NCBI GenBank assembly: GCA_014155875.1
Contig: JACEFZ010005544.1
Location: 248,001 to 312,000 of the forward strand
Length of the DNA stretch: 64,000 bases
Reading direction: 5' to 3'
Source of the DNA: Cepaea nemoralis
Lineage: Eukaryota > Mollusca > Gastropoda > Stylommatophora > Helicidae
Shown: in pieces, positions 10,661-24,200 of the stretch
How positions within the stretch are numbered: the stretch's first letter is position 1
How the letters are laid out: every line of letters begins with the position of its first letter
Translations under genes and position numbers: made by a program
Notes under the pieces: generated by a model
The model's database searches: none
What the model was told of the DNA's origin: nothing
Seen by the model: the letters and a program-made list of their open reading frames with translations, nothing else

Positions 10661-11055
10661 CAGTCAGACACACATACACACGCATATGCATAAACTAAAT
10701 ACCTGCATACATAATTACATCATTTACACAAACCCTCACAATTATGCACCCATTCAATAACACACATCAATTTATGAAGGCCATAAACGGACATTCTCCT
10801 GTTGTTTATGCATCACCTCGACACTGCAAGGTACAAGAGGATCAAGATGAGATGAGATGAGACGAGATGAGATGAGGTGAGATAGGATGAGATGAGATGA
10901 TGCGTACTGAAAGTCATGTTTATTCAGAGTGGTGTCAGTATAAAATAACCGTTGCCAAATACTCTCGGGGTTCAATTAAATCTATCTCCCTGCAAAAAAA
11001 AAACAAAAACAAATTAAGGAAAGTATAGGAAGTAGGCAGCAGAAATGGACCTACC
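10661..11055. other. No gene; GATGA simple repeat inside
   Basis: ACACAC-rich sequence, then a (GATGA)n imperfect repeat at 10845-10900. Nothing else recognised. Confidence 0.7.
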
Positions 11056-11300
11056 ATTAAGATCACTGGAGTTGAATTCAGTCATAGGGTGGAGACGTAC
11101 TCAACATAGGGCTGTGCGAATGATCCCAAGAAGAATTGGTATCTGATAGAACTCGTATCCTTGATCTCTGAGGTAGTGAGAGTGGATGACTAGAATTCTC
11201 GGGTAAGGGCCAAAAACAGAAGGCTGTGTGTGCGAGTTGTACATGATAAAAAAATCTCACTGCAATTGGAAATTACAAAGAGCAGGCTGTAGGCTCACTG
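11056..11300 (+). pseudogene. Possible LINE RT C-terminal scrap
   Basis: At about 11103-11140 one frame reads QHRAVRMIPRRIGI, resembling the (I/L)Q.RA.R(M/F)IP block of L2/CR1-type RT C-termini. Stops follow immediately and no other conserved block is seen. A weak call. Confidence 0.3.
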
Positions 11301-11582
11301 CCCTGGCAAATTGTTAAGAAAACAATAAACATACCCGCGGGTAAACAAAGCCTTGGATGGAATCTGTCAAGAGGAAGCACATTTTACACAAATGCATGCT
11401 GAAGGCGGACACACAAACCTCTGAGGTGTGTAATAAGATGTGACGTACTTCCTCTCGAAAGGAGAAAGAAGAAGAGGTATTCACAAGAGTCCTCAAGTAC
11501 ACACTGGCCCAAAAAGAGTACCGTTTGAAGCGGCACATGCGGCGCAACAATATAACAGTTTAACAAGTTAGTTGCATATCCT
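11301..11582. other. No gene recognised
   Basis: Short open frames on the minus strand overlap one another and carry no domain signal. Confidence 0.5.
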
Positions 11583-11800
11583 TTATAGGACGTCGCAGTC
11601 AACTTTAGCATGTTATGGCTGTTTGTGATTTCGTGGCAAGTTTACGTTCAGTAGTTTGCCGTTGCTTTCTGAATGAAAGACCGGCAGTCATACGATTTTA
11701 TGGGGAAAAACAACAACAACTCAACGCAGTTTGCTGCCAAATCATCCACAGCTGTGTTTCGAATGCGATATGTGGAATTACCAACTGTGTCGGTAACATC
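11583..11800 (-). mobile_element. SINE-like dispersed repeat E, diverged copy
   Basis: It shares GACGTCGCAGTCAAC, CAGTAGTTTGCCGTTGCTTT and CTGAATG with the copy at 51640-51850, and the same order of blocks as 60425-60612 and the plus-strand copy at 56394-56640. About 200 bp, no coding capacity. Confidence 0.65.
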
Positions 11801-12224
11801 TTCAACAAAGAGCCAGTTTAATGGCGTCAATATTATATAAACCGCTTTGCTTAAGACAATCATTTATATAATGTTCAGTCTGATGAAAGGTTATCAACTC
11901 GGTTTAAAGAAAACATCTGCCACACTATCGAATGTGAGCTAATCTTATCATTGCCAACCCTCCTTTTTACGGTTCTATGGACCGTGTAAATAAACAATCA
12001 GTGGGAAAGCTGAATTTTCAATTTCACCGATTCCCCAGCTGGACAAAACTGCCACCCTGATTATGTTGACAAATAAGGATTCAGGGTCAATGTGGAGAAT
12101 AAAGTCGTGTTTTTATATTGTAAATACTAGTACACGAGTCATGATGATAGTGATAAACTGCCAGGTGGCACAGCTAGGGTTTGTGGGAAGCAAGAGGAGA
12201 CGATACCAGCCTTAGTATAAAAAG
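11801..12224. other. No gene recognised
   Basis: AT-rich DNA with no supported feature, up to the start of the SINE. Confidence 0.5.
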
Positions 12225-12607
12225 GATGGTGTCCATCTCGAGTGCTGGTGGTCTCGGCTTCAAACCCCGGTGAGGGCCGGGATATTTTCACGTAGACTTC
12301 TAGTAACAAAATTTCCCCTGGTCCCTGGGTAGTGAGATCGGACGCCTGTGGGTATTGTTGCGCAAGTAAAATATCCCTTGGAACTTGGAAATCGAAAAAG
12401 AGTAGCCTAACAGCGCTGCCCAGGCAACATCTCGAGTTAAAAATCTACCCACAGTATTTCAGGATCCTCGCTGGTGCTACGGAGGAGTCCGTGCACTGAG
12501 CTGATATTCTCAGAACTCAGGCATGAGTTAGGAGTAGAACGGAGCACTTATGGGTTACACCCGTGTGCCGTGATGTTGATCCGTCGCCTAAACTAAACTA
12601 AACTAGT
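12225..12607 (+). mobile_element. tRNA-derived SINE F with (CTAAA)n tail, copy 1
   Basis: It aligns end to end with 55259-55660: TCGAGTGCTGG, a degenerate B box (GGCTTCAAACCCC), AGTAACAAAATTTCCCCTGG, TGGAAATCGAAAAAGAGTAG, TTTCAGGATCCT and a terminal CTAAACTAAACTAAACT. The A box region is poorly preserved here. It would be transcribed by RNA polymerase III and mobilised by a partner LINE. It stops about 90 bp before the giant satellite. Confidence 0.8.
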
Positions 12608-14586
12608 ATAACAAGGCGGACGAGGAGGGTATGATCGGACTGCCTTTTCACTACCACGACTAAACATAATCAAAAACTGAACTGGCACACACCCGACCTG
12701 ACTACCAGCATTGGCATCTGTCTGACTACCAGTATTGGCATCTGTCTGACTACCAGTATTGGCATCTGTCTGACTACCAGCATTGGGATCTGTCTGACTA
12801 CCAGCTTGGCCTGTCTGAATACCAGTATTGGCCATCTGTCTGACTACCAGTATTGGCACCTGTCTGACTACCAGTATTGGCATCTGTCTGACTACCAGCA
12901 TTGGCACCTGTCTGACTACCAGATATTGGCATCTGTCTGAATACCAGCATTGGCAACCTGTCTGACTACCAGCATTGGCATCTTGTCTGACTACAAGTCA
13001 TTGGCACCTGTCTGACTACCAGGTATTGGCACCTGTCTGACTACCAGTAATTGGCATCTGTCTGACTACCAGTATTGGCATCCTGTCTGACTACAAGTCA
13101 TTGGCATCTGTCCTGACTAACAAGTATTGGCATCTGTCCTGACTACCAGTAATGGCATCCTGTCTGACTACCAGTATTGGCATCTGTCTGACTAACAGTA
13201 TTGGCACCGTCTGACTACCAGCATTGGCACCTGTCTGACTACCAGCATTGGCACCTGTCTGACTACCAGTATTGGCACCTGTCTGACTACCAGTATTGGC
13301 ATCTGTCTGACTACCAGCATTGGCATCTGTCTGACTAACCAGTATTGGCACCTGTCTGACTACCGGTATTGGCACCTGTCTGACTACCAGTATTGGCACC
13401 TGTCTGACTACCAGTATTGGCACCTGTCTGACTACCGGCATTGGCACCTGTCTGACTACCAGTATTGGCACTTGTCTGACTACCAGCATTGGCATCTGAC
13501 TACCAGTATTGGCATCTGTCTGACTACCAGTATTGGCATCTGTCTGACTACCAGCATTGGCATCTGTCTGACTACCAGTATTGGCACCTGTCTGACTACC
13601 AGTATTGGCACCTGTCTGACTACCAGCATTGGCACCTGTCTGACTACCAGTATTGGCATCTGTCTGACTACCAGCATTGGCACCTGTCTGACTACCAGTA
13701 TTGGCACCTGTCTGACTACCAGCATTGGCACCTGTCTGACTACCAGTATTGGCACCTGTCTGACTACAGTATTGGCATCTTCTGACTACCAGCATTGGCA
13801 TCTGTCTGACTAAAAGTATTGGTCACCTGTCTGATCTACCAGTATTGGCACCTGTCTGACTACCAGTATTGGCACTTGTCTGACTACCAGTATTGGCACC
13901 TGTCTGACTACCAGTATTGGCACCTGTCTGACTACCAGTATTGGCACCTGTCTGACTACCAGTATTGGCACCTGTCTGACTACCAGCATTGGCATCTGTC
14001 TGACTACCAGCATTGGTACCTGTCTGACTACCAGCATTGGCATCTGACTACCAGCATTGGCACCTGTCTGACTACCAGCATTGGTACCTGTCTGACTACC
14101 AGTATTGGCACCTGTCTGACTACCAGTATTGGCACCTGTCTGACTACCAGTATTGGCACCTGTCTGACTACCAGCATTGGCACCTGTCTGACTACCAGTA
14201 TTGGCACCTGTCTGACTACCAGTATTGGCACCTGTCTGACTACCAGTATTGGCACTGTCTGACTACCAGTATTGGTCACCTGTCTGACTACCAGCATTGG
14301 TCACTGTCTGACTACCAGTATTGGCCCTGTCTGACTACAGCATTGGCACCTGTCTGACTACCGATTGGGTATCTGACTACCAGCATGGCACCTGTATGAC
14401 TACCAGTATTGGCACCTGTCTGACTACCGGCATTGGCACCTATCTGACTACCGCTTGGCAACTGTCGACTACCAGTATTGGTCACCTGTCTGACTACCAA
14501 GTATTGGCATCTGTCTGACTACAGACTTGGCACACGCGCCTGTCTGACTACCGGATTGGCACCTGTCTGACAACCAGCATTGGCAC

Positions 14587-17500
14587 ATGTCTGACTACCA
14601 GCATTGGCATCTGTCTGACTACCAGCATTGGCACCTGTCTGACTATCAGTATTGGTACCTGTCTGACTACCAGTATTGGCACCTGTCTGACTATCAGTAT
14701 TGGTACCTGTCTGACTACCAGCATTGGCACCTGTCTGACTATCAGTATTTGTACCTGTCTGACTACCAGCATTGGCATCTGTCTGACTACCAGCATTGGC
14801 ATCTGTCTGACTACCGGTATTGGCACCTGTCTGACTACCAGTATTGGTACCTGTCTGACTACCAGTATTGGCATCTGTCTGACTATCAGTATTGGCACCT
14901 GTCTGACTACCAGTATTGGCATCTGTCTGACTACCAGTATTGGCATCTGTCTGACTACCAGCATTGGCATCTGTCTGAATACCGGTATTGGCATCTGTCT
15001 GACTACCAGCATTGGCATCTGTCTGACTACCAGCATTGGCATCTGTCTGACTACCGGTATTGGCATCTGTCTGACTACCAGCATTGGCACCTGTCTGACT
15101 ACCAGCATTGGCATCTGTCTGACTACCAGCATTGGCATCTGTCTGACTACCAGCATTGGCATCTGTCTGACTACCGGTATTGGCATCTGTCTGACTACCG
15201 GCATTGGCACCTGTCTGACTACCAGCATTGGCACCTGTCTGACTACCAGTATTGGCACCTGTCTGACTACCAGTATTGGCACCTGTCTGACTACCAGCAT
15301 TGGCACCTGTCTGACTACCAGCATTGGCACCTGTCTGACTACCAGTATTGGCACCTGTCTGACTACCAGTATTGGCATCTGTCTGACTACCAGTATTGGC
15401 ACCTGTCTGACTACCAGTATTGGCACCTGTCTGACTACCAGTATTGGCACCTGTCTGACTACCAGCATTGGCACCTGTCTGACTACCAGTATTGGCATCT
15501 GACTACCAGCATTGGCACCTGTCTGACTACCAGCATTGGCACCTGTCTGACTACCAGCATTGGCATCTGTCTGACTACCAGCATTGGCACCTGTCTGACT
15601 ACCAGCATTGGCATCTGTCTGACTACCAGTATTGGCACCTGTCTGACTACCAGCATTGGCACCTGTCTGACTACCAGTATTGGCACCTGTCTGACTACCA
15701 GCATTGGCACCTGTCTGACTACCAGCATTGGCACCTGTCTGACTACCAGCATTGGCATCTGTCTGACTACCAGTATTGGCACCTGTCTGACTACCAGCAT
15801 TGGCACCTGTCTGACTACCAGCATTGGCACCTGTCTGACTACCAGCATTGGCACCTGTCTGACTACCAGTATTGGCACCTGTCTGACTACCAGCATTGGC
15901 ACCTGTCTGACTACCAGTATTGGCACCTGTCTGACTACCAGCATTGGCACCTGTCTGACTACCAGTATTGGCACCTGTCTGACTACCAGCATTGGCACCT
16001 GTCTGACTACCAGTATTGGCACCTGTCTGACTACCAGTATTGGCACCTGTCTGACTACCAGTATTGGCACCTGTCTGACTACCAGCATTGGCACCTGTCT
16101 GACTACCAGTATTGGCACCTGTCTGACTACCAGTATTGGCACCTGTCTGACTACCAGATTGCACCTGTCTGACTACCAGCATTGGCACCTGTCTGACTAC
16201 CAGCATTGGCACCTGTCTGACTACCAGCATTGGCACCTGTCTGACTACCAGCATTGGCACCTGTCTGACTACCAGCATTGGCACCTGTCTGACTACCAGT
16301 ATTGGCACCTGTCTGACTACCAGTATTGGCACCTGTCTGACTACCAGTATTGGCATCTGTCTGACTACCAGTATTGGCACCTGTCTGACTACCAGTATTG
16401 GCACCTGTCTGACTACCAGCATTGGCACCTGTCTGACTACCAGCATTGGCACCTGTCTGACTACCAGCATTGGCACCTGTCTGACTACCAGCATTGGCAC
16501 CTGTCTGACTACCAGTATTGGCACCTGTCTGACTACCAGCATTGGCACCTGTCTGACTACCAGCATTGGCACCTGTCTGACTACCAGCATTGGCACCTGT
16601 CTGACTACCAGCATTGGCATCTGTCTGACTACCAGCATTGGCACCTGTCTGACTACCAGTATTGGCACCTGTCTGACTACCAGTATTGGCACCTGTCTGA
16701 CTACCAGTATTGGCACCTGTCTGACTACCAGTATTGGCACCTGTCTGACTACCAGTATTGGCACCTGTCTGACTACCAGCATTGGCACCTGTCTGACTAC
16801 CAGCATTGGCACCTGTCTGACTACCAGCATTGGCACCTGTCTGACTACCAGTATTGGCACCTGTCTGACTACCAGCATTGGCATCTGTCTGACTACCAGT
16901 ATTGGCACCTGTCTGACTACCAGCATTGGCACCTGTCTGACTACCAGTATTGGCACCTGTCTGACTACCAGCATTGGCACCTGTCTGACTACCAGCATTG
17001 GCACCTGTCTGACTACCAGTATTGGCACCTGTCTGACTACCAGCATTGGCACCTGTCTGACTACCAGTATTGGCACCTGTCTGACTACCAGTATTGGCAC
17101 CTGTCTGACTACCAGCATTGGCATCTGTCTGACTACCAGCATTGGCACCTGTCTGACTACCAGCATTGGCACCTGTCTGACTACCAGCATTGGCACCTGT
17201 CTGACTACCAGTATTGGCACCTGTCTGACTACCAGTATTGGCACCTGTCTGACTACCAGCATTGGTACCTGTCTGACTACCAGTATTGGCACCTGTCTGA
17301 CTACCAGTATTGGCATCTGTCTGACTACCAGTATTGGCACCTGTCTGACTACCGGTATTGGCACCTGTCTGACTACCAGTATTGGCACCTGTCTGACTAC
17401 CAGTATTGGCACCTGTCTGACTACCAGTATTGGCACCTGTCTGACTACCAGTATTGGCATCTGTCTGACTACCAGCATTGGCATCTGTCTGACTACCAGC

Positions 17501-18240
17501 ATTGGCATCTGTCTGACTACCAGTATTGGCATCTGTCTGACTACCGGCATTGGCATCTGTCTGACTACCAGCATTGGCATCTGTCTGACTACCGGTATTG
17601 GCACCTGTCTGACTACCAGCATTGGCATCTGTCTGACTACCAGCATTGGCATCTGTCTGACTACCAGCATTGGCATCTGTCTGACTACCAGCATTGGCAC
17701 CTGTCTGACTACCAGCATTGGCATCTGTCTGACTACCAGTATTGGCACCTGTCTGACTACCAGTATTGGCACCTGTCTGACTACCAGTATTGGCACCTGT
17801 CTGACTACCAGCATTGGCACCTGTCTGACTACCAGTATTGGCACCTGTCTGACTACCAGCATTGGCACCTGTCTGACTACCAGCATTGGCACCTGTCTGA
17901 CTACCAGTATTGGCATCTGTCTGACTACCAGTATTGGCACCTGTCTGACTACCAGTATTGGCACCTGTCTGACTACCAGTATTGGCACCTGTCTGACTAC
18001 CAGCATTGGCACCTGTCTGACTACCAGTATTGGCACCTGTCTGACTACCAGTATTGGCACCTGTCTGACTACCAGTATTGGCACCTGTCTGACTACCAGC
18101 ATTGGCACCTGTCTGACTACCAGCATTGGCATCTGTCTGACTACCAGCATTGGCATCTGACTACCAGCATTGGCATCTGTCTGACTACCAGCATTGGCAC
18201 CTGTCTGACTACCAGCATTGGCATCTGACTACCAGTATTG
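14587..18240. repeat. Homogeneous block of the 24-bp satellite
   Basis: About 152 consecutive units hold the 24-bp frame with almost no indels; one 16167-type short unit and two CATCTGACTAC short units are exceptions. Comparable clean blocks are 13200-14260, 33830-34700 and 35470-40150. The variant bases are clustered: CATCTG units dominate about 14780-15200 and 17460-17700, and CACCTG units dominate 15500-17300. Confidence 0.9.
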
Positions 18241-21200
18241 GCACCTGTCTGACTACCAGTCATTGGCATCTGTCTGGACTACCAGTATTGGCACCTGTCT
18301 GACTACCAGCATTGGCATCCTGTCTGACTACCAGTATTGGCACCTGTCTGACTACCAGTATTGGCATCCTGTCTGACTACCAGCATTGGCACCTGTCTGA
18401 CTACCAGCATTGGCACCTGTCTGACTACCAGTATTGGCATCCTGTCTGACTACCAGTATTGGCACCTGTCTGACTACCAGTATTGGCACCTGTCCTGACT
18501 ACCAGCTATTGGCACCTGTCTGACTACCAGCATTGGCACTGTCTGACTACCGCATTGCATCTGTCTGCTACCAGCATTGGCACCTGTCTGACTACCAGTA
18601 TTGGCACCTGTCTGACTACAGCATTGGCACCTGTCTGACTACCAGTATTGGCACCTGCTGACTACCAGTATTGGCACCTGTCTGACTACCAGTATTGGCA
18701 CCTGTCTGACTACCAGCATTGGCACCTGTCTGACTACCAGCATTGGCACCTGTCTGACTACCAGTATTGGCACCTGTCTGACTACCAGTATTGGCACCTG
18801 TCTGACTACCAGTATTGGCACCTGTCTGACTACCAGCATTGGCACCTGTCTGACTACCAGTATTGGCACCTGTCTGACTACCAGTATTGGCACCTGTCTG
18901 ACTACCAGTATTGGCACCTGTCTGACTACCAGTATTGTTGGCATCTGTCTGACTACCAGTATTGCATCTGTCTGACTACCGGCTTTGGCATCGGTCTGAA
19001 ATACAGCATTGGCATCGTCTGACCTACCGGCATTTGGCATTAGCTGTCTGGAATACCAGTATTGGCATCGGTCTGAATACCAGAATTGGCACCCTGTCTG
19101 ACTACCAGTATTGGCAATCTGTCTGACTACCAGGCATTGGCACTGTCGACTACAGTATTATGGCACCTGTCTAGCAATTCTACCCCCCCCAGCATTGACT
19201 CCACTTGTTCCCCTGACTTACCAGCATTGCATCTGTCTGACTCTAAAAGTATTTCGCTGGCACCTGTCTGACACCGGTATTGGCACCATGTTGGACTACC
19301 AGTATGGCACCTGTCTGGCACTACCAGTAGTGGCACTGTCTGACTGACAAGTATGGGCATCCTGTCTGACTAAAAAAGTATTGGCACCTGTCTGACTACC
19401 AGTAATGGCCGAGCACCTGTACTGCCCTTGGTGACTACCAGTATGGCATCTGTCGGACTAAAGTAATGGGCACCTGTCCTTGACTACCAGCATTGGTAAC
19501 CTGTCTGACTACCCAGTTATTGGACACCTGTCTGGAACCACCAGTTATTGGCACCTGTCTTACAACCAGTTATTGGCATCTGTCTGACTACCAGCATTGG
19601 CATCTCTGTCTTACTAAAAGTATTGGCACTGTTGCACTACGGTTATTGGCACCTGTCTGACTTACACACAGGAGTCTCGGCAACTCTCCCTGTCACTGCA
19701 CACATGTTGATTGTCACCGTTATGACTTTAACCGGCCACTTCGGCACTCTGTCTGACTACCAGTATTTAGGAACTGGTCTGACTAACCAGAATTCGGCCA
19801 TTTCTGACTACCTAGCATTGGCATCTGTCTGATCACCAGATTGGCATCTGTTCTTGACTACCAGCCACTTGTGCATCTGTCCTAGTACTACCAGTATTGG
19901 CACCTGTCTGACTACAGTATTGGCCACCTGTCTGACTACCAGCATTGGCATGCTGTCTGTTACTACCACGTATTGGCATCTGTCTGACTACCCAAGGCAT
20001 TGGCACCTGTCTGACTCACCAGTTTACTGGCTTACCTGTCTGCACCTACCAGTAATTGGCACCTGTCTGACTACCAGTATATTGGCACCTTGTGCTTTCT
20101 GACTAAAAAGTTATTGGCCATCCTGTTTCTCCCTGGATATACCATGTCCAACTCGGATTCTGTTATCTGACTAAAAGTATTGGCACCTGTATGACTACGG
20201 TATTGGCCAACTCTGGTCTGACTGCAAGTATTGGCACTTGATCATGAATACCAGTATGGCCACCTGTCTGAAACCTACCGGTCTAGTGGCAATCTGTCTG
20301 ACTACCCGTATTGGCACCGGTCTGAACTACCAGCCCTTGGCCATCCTGACTACCGCATTGGCATCTCTGTCTTTCGGATTCAACCAGATTGGCCATTCCT
20401 GTCTGCACTCTACCAGCTTTTATCCCCTATTCGGCATCTGTCTGATACCAGTATGGCACATGGTTTTTCTGAACTACCAGTCATTGGCACCCTTGTTCTC
20501 CCCATGAACTACCAGTTATTGGCACCTGTTCTCATGACTACCCGGCTATTTTTGGACACCTGTCCTGGGACGTACCACGTATTGGCATCGTTCTGAATAC
20601 CAGCATTGCCAGCATTGGCATCCTGTCTGAACTACCGTTTGGCACCTGTCCTGACTCACCAGGATTGGGCACCTGTCTGACTACCAGAATTTGGCATCAT
20701 TCGGAATGACTACCAGCATTGGCATATCTGTTCTGAATCCAAGCCTTGGCATCTGACTACAATGTATTGGCACCTGTTCTTGTGCATACAGCATTTGGCA
20801 CCTTGTTCTGACTACACAGTATTGGCACTTGTCATAGACACCCAGTTATTTGGCACATGTCTCTGTGCCTGACTAACAGTAGTGGAATCTGTCTGAGACC
20901 ACAGTATTGGCCACCTGTCTGAACTGTACCAGTTATTGGCACCTGTCTGACTAACAGTATTGGCACCCTTGTCGAACTACCAGTATTGCACCTGTCATGA
21001 TCTACCAGTCATCGGCACCCCTGTTTTCTGACTACCGCATCTCCCGTACCGCGTCTTCAGACTCACCAGCATTGGCACCTGTACTCGACTCACCAGCCAT
21101 TTTTCTGTTGTAAATGTCTGATGTACCATCAGCATGGCATCTCTTGTACTACCAGATTTGGCACCTGTCTGACTATCCAGCATTGTGTAACCTAGATATG

Positions 21201-24200
21201 ATTACCAGCCTATTGGCATCCTTTGACTACCAGTATTGCATCTGTCTGACTACCGTATTGGCACCTGTCTGGCTACCAGTATTGGCACGGTGTACTGGAC
21301 CTACCAGTTATTGGCACCTCGTATGATTATGTACCAGTAATTGGAACCTGTACTGACTTACACCCAGCCATTGCATTTTGAGTATCGGTTCGATCTCTTA
21401 CAGCATTCCCCGCCGCTTAACTGTCTGACTACCAGCATGGCATCTGACTACCCAGCAGTTGGACACTCGTTTCCCTGACTACAGCATATTTCGGTACCTG
21501 TCTTGACTACCAATATGGGCACCTGTCTGATACCAGTATTGGCACCTGTCTGACCTACCAGTAATATGGCAACCCTGTCTGAACTACCAGCCATGCTATT
21601 GGCCGGTAACTGTTTCTATCTAGACTACACTTAGTATGGCACCTTGTGTGATCATACCCACCGTATTGCGCACACTGCCTGACTACCAGTATTGGCACAC
21701 TGTTCTGACTACCACACGCATTGGGACCCTGTTCTGCCTACCACAAGTATTGGCCACACTTCTGATACCAGCATTGCCACCTGTCTGACTACCATTATTG
21801 CATCTGAATAACCAGATTGGACCCTGTTTTATGACTACAAGGCATTGGCATCCTGTGACTCACCAGTACTTCAGGCACCTGTTTTTCTGACTAACGGTAT
21901 TGGCATATGACTACCAGCATTGGCACATGTCCACCCCTATCGACTACAGCATTACTTCTACGGTACCTTCCTGACTACCCCAGTATTGTGCCTAATGTCT
22001 GACACATACGCCCATTAGGCACCTGGTCAGACTACCCACGGTATGGAATATCTGTTGACTTAACATCTTATGGCACCTCGCCTTTCTTCTGCACTACCTA
22101 GTATTTGCATCGTCGATACATCACCAGCCATTGGCATCTGTCCTGGATACCAGTATTGGACATCTGAACTACAAGCATTGGCACAATGTATGATACCAAG
22201 CCATTGTTACATATTTCTGACTACCAGTTTATTGCGCACTCTGTTCTGGACTACCACCTGGCATTGGCACCTTGTTCTGACTACCAAGTTATTCCAGTAG
22301 TGGCATCTGAATACCCAGTCTATGGACACCTGTAATGACTATCCCAGGCATTTGTACCTGTCTGACTACCAGTATTGGCCTGTCACCTGACACACTTCGG
22401 CATTGCGCACTGTGTCTTCTGACTGACCCGGTATTGGCACCGTCTGACCTACCAGTATTGGCATCTGTCCCCCTGACACTACAGTATTGGTCATCTGTTT
22501 CCCCTGACTACCAGCATTCTGGCATCTGTCTGACTACAGCATTGGCCACCTGTCTATGGACTACCCGGCCATGGAACCGTCTGACAACAGCTATTCGGCC
22601 ACCTGTCCTGACTACATCAGCCATTGGCATTATCTGACTATACAGCTTATCTGGCACATGTCCCTCTGGGATATCAGTATTGGTACCTGTTCCATGAACT
22701 ACCAGTAGTGGCACTGTCACCTGACGAGCAGTATTGGTACCGTCTGACTACCTAGCATTTGCACCCTTGTCGTGTTACTATCAGTATTGGTCACCCTGTC
22801 TGACTACCCAGCATTGGCATCTGTCTTGACTAACCAGCATTGGATCCTGTCTGACTACCGGTATTGCCGGCATCATGTTGACTACCCCAGAGTCGACCTG
22901 TCTGACTACCAGTATTGGCATCCTGTCATGACTACAGTATTGGCACCTATGTTCTGACTACCAGTTTGGCATCTGTCTGACTACCAGTATTGCCATAATG
23001 TGAAACCAGCATGGCATTTGTCTGACTACATTTCGGCACATTGGCATTCTGTTAGTGACTACCAGCATGGCATCTGTCTGAATTACCAGCATTGGATCCG
23101 GTCTGCCACTAACGGTTCATGGAATCTGTACTTCTGCCCCTGACTACCAGCATGGGCACCTGTCTGACTACCAGCATTCCGGCATCTGTCTGACTACCTA
23201 GCATTTGGCACCTGTCTGACTACACCTTACCATCCGGTTCATGTATGTACCCTGACTACAGCGTTATGGATACTGATACCTGTCTACCCATGTGATTGGC
23301 CATCTGTCTGCGACCTACCAGCCATTGGCATCTGTCCTGCCTACCAGCCTTTTGGCAATCTGTCTGACTAACACCGGTCTTCTTCATTGGCATCTGTACT
23401 GACTACCAGCATTGGCATCTGTCTGTACTACCCAGCTTATGTGTGCACTCCCTGTCTTCTGACATATTCCCAGCATTGGACATCTGTCTCTGCACTACCG
23501 GTATTGGCAATCTGTCTGACTACCAGGATGGCACCGTTGACATACACTACAGTATCTGGCACCTAGTCTGGACTATCAGTTGGCACCTGTTCCTCGACTA
23601 CCAGCCTTTATTGGCCACCTGGTATGACTACCTAGCTATTTGATACCCCCTGTCCGGCACCTACCCGACCACCTCTCCCCAGCGGCAAGCTCGTTCTCGA
23701 CTATAACAGCTATTGCGCACCTGCACGTCTCCCTGACTACCAGCATTGACAATCTGTCTGACTACCAGCCCAGAACCTGGCACCATGTGTCTGTCCAATA
23801 CCAGAATCCCGGAACCTGTTCCCTTCTCTGAACAATACACACGTCTTTTCATTCGGCACCAGTGCCCCTGTGCCACTCTTTTTTACCGGCATTGGTATAA
23901 CTGTATGACTACCAGCATCGGCACCTGTCGACTACCAGGTATTGGGCACCTGTTGTACCTCATCTATGTCATGGCCACCTGTTGACTACCGGCATTTTCC
24001 CGGCACACTGTCTGCAACTACCACCACCCACTTGGCACCGTGTCACTCTGCTATGCCACCATACAGGCATGGCATCTGTCCCCCTCCTGACTACCCCGCG
24101 CCAGCATGTTTTGGCATTGTCATCTATATACTACCATAGTATATTGTGGCACTCTGGAGATATGACTACCAGCCCCATCCTGACCTATCACGTGTCTTCT

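Noticed and set aside
14548..18228. Open frames of over 1,200 codons on both strands that could be called giant repeat proteins
   Set aside because: They are direct translations of the 24-bp satellite; complementary frames are equally open, there is no non-repeat start or end, and variation does not respect any one frame.
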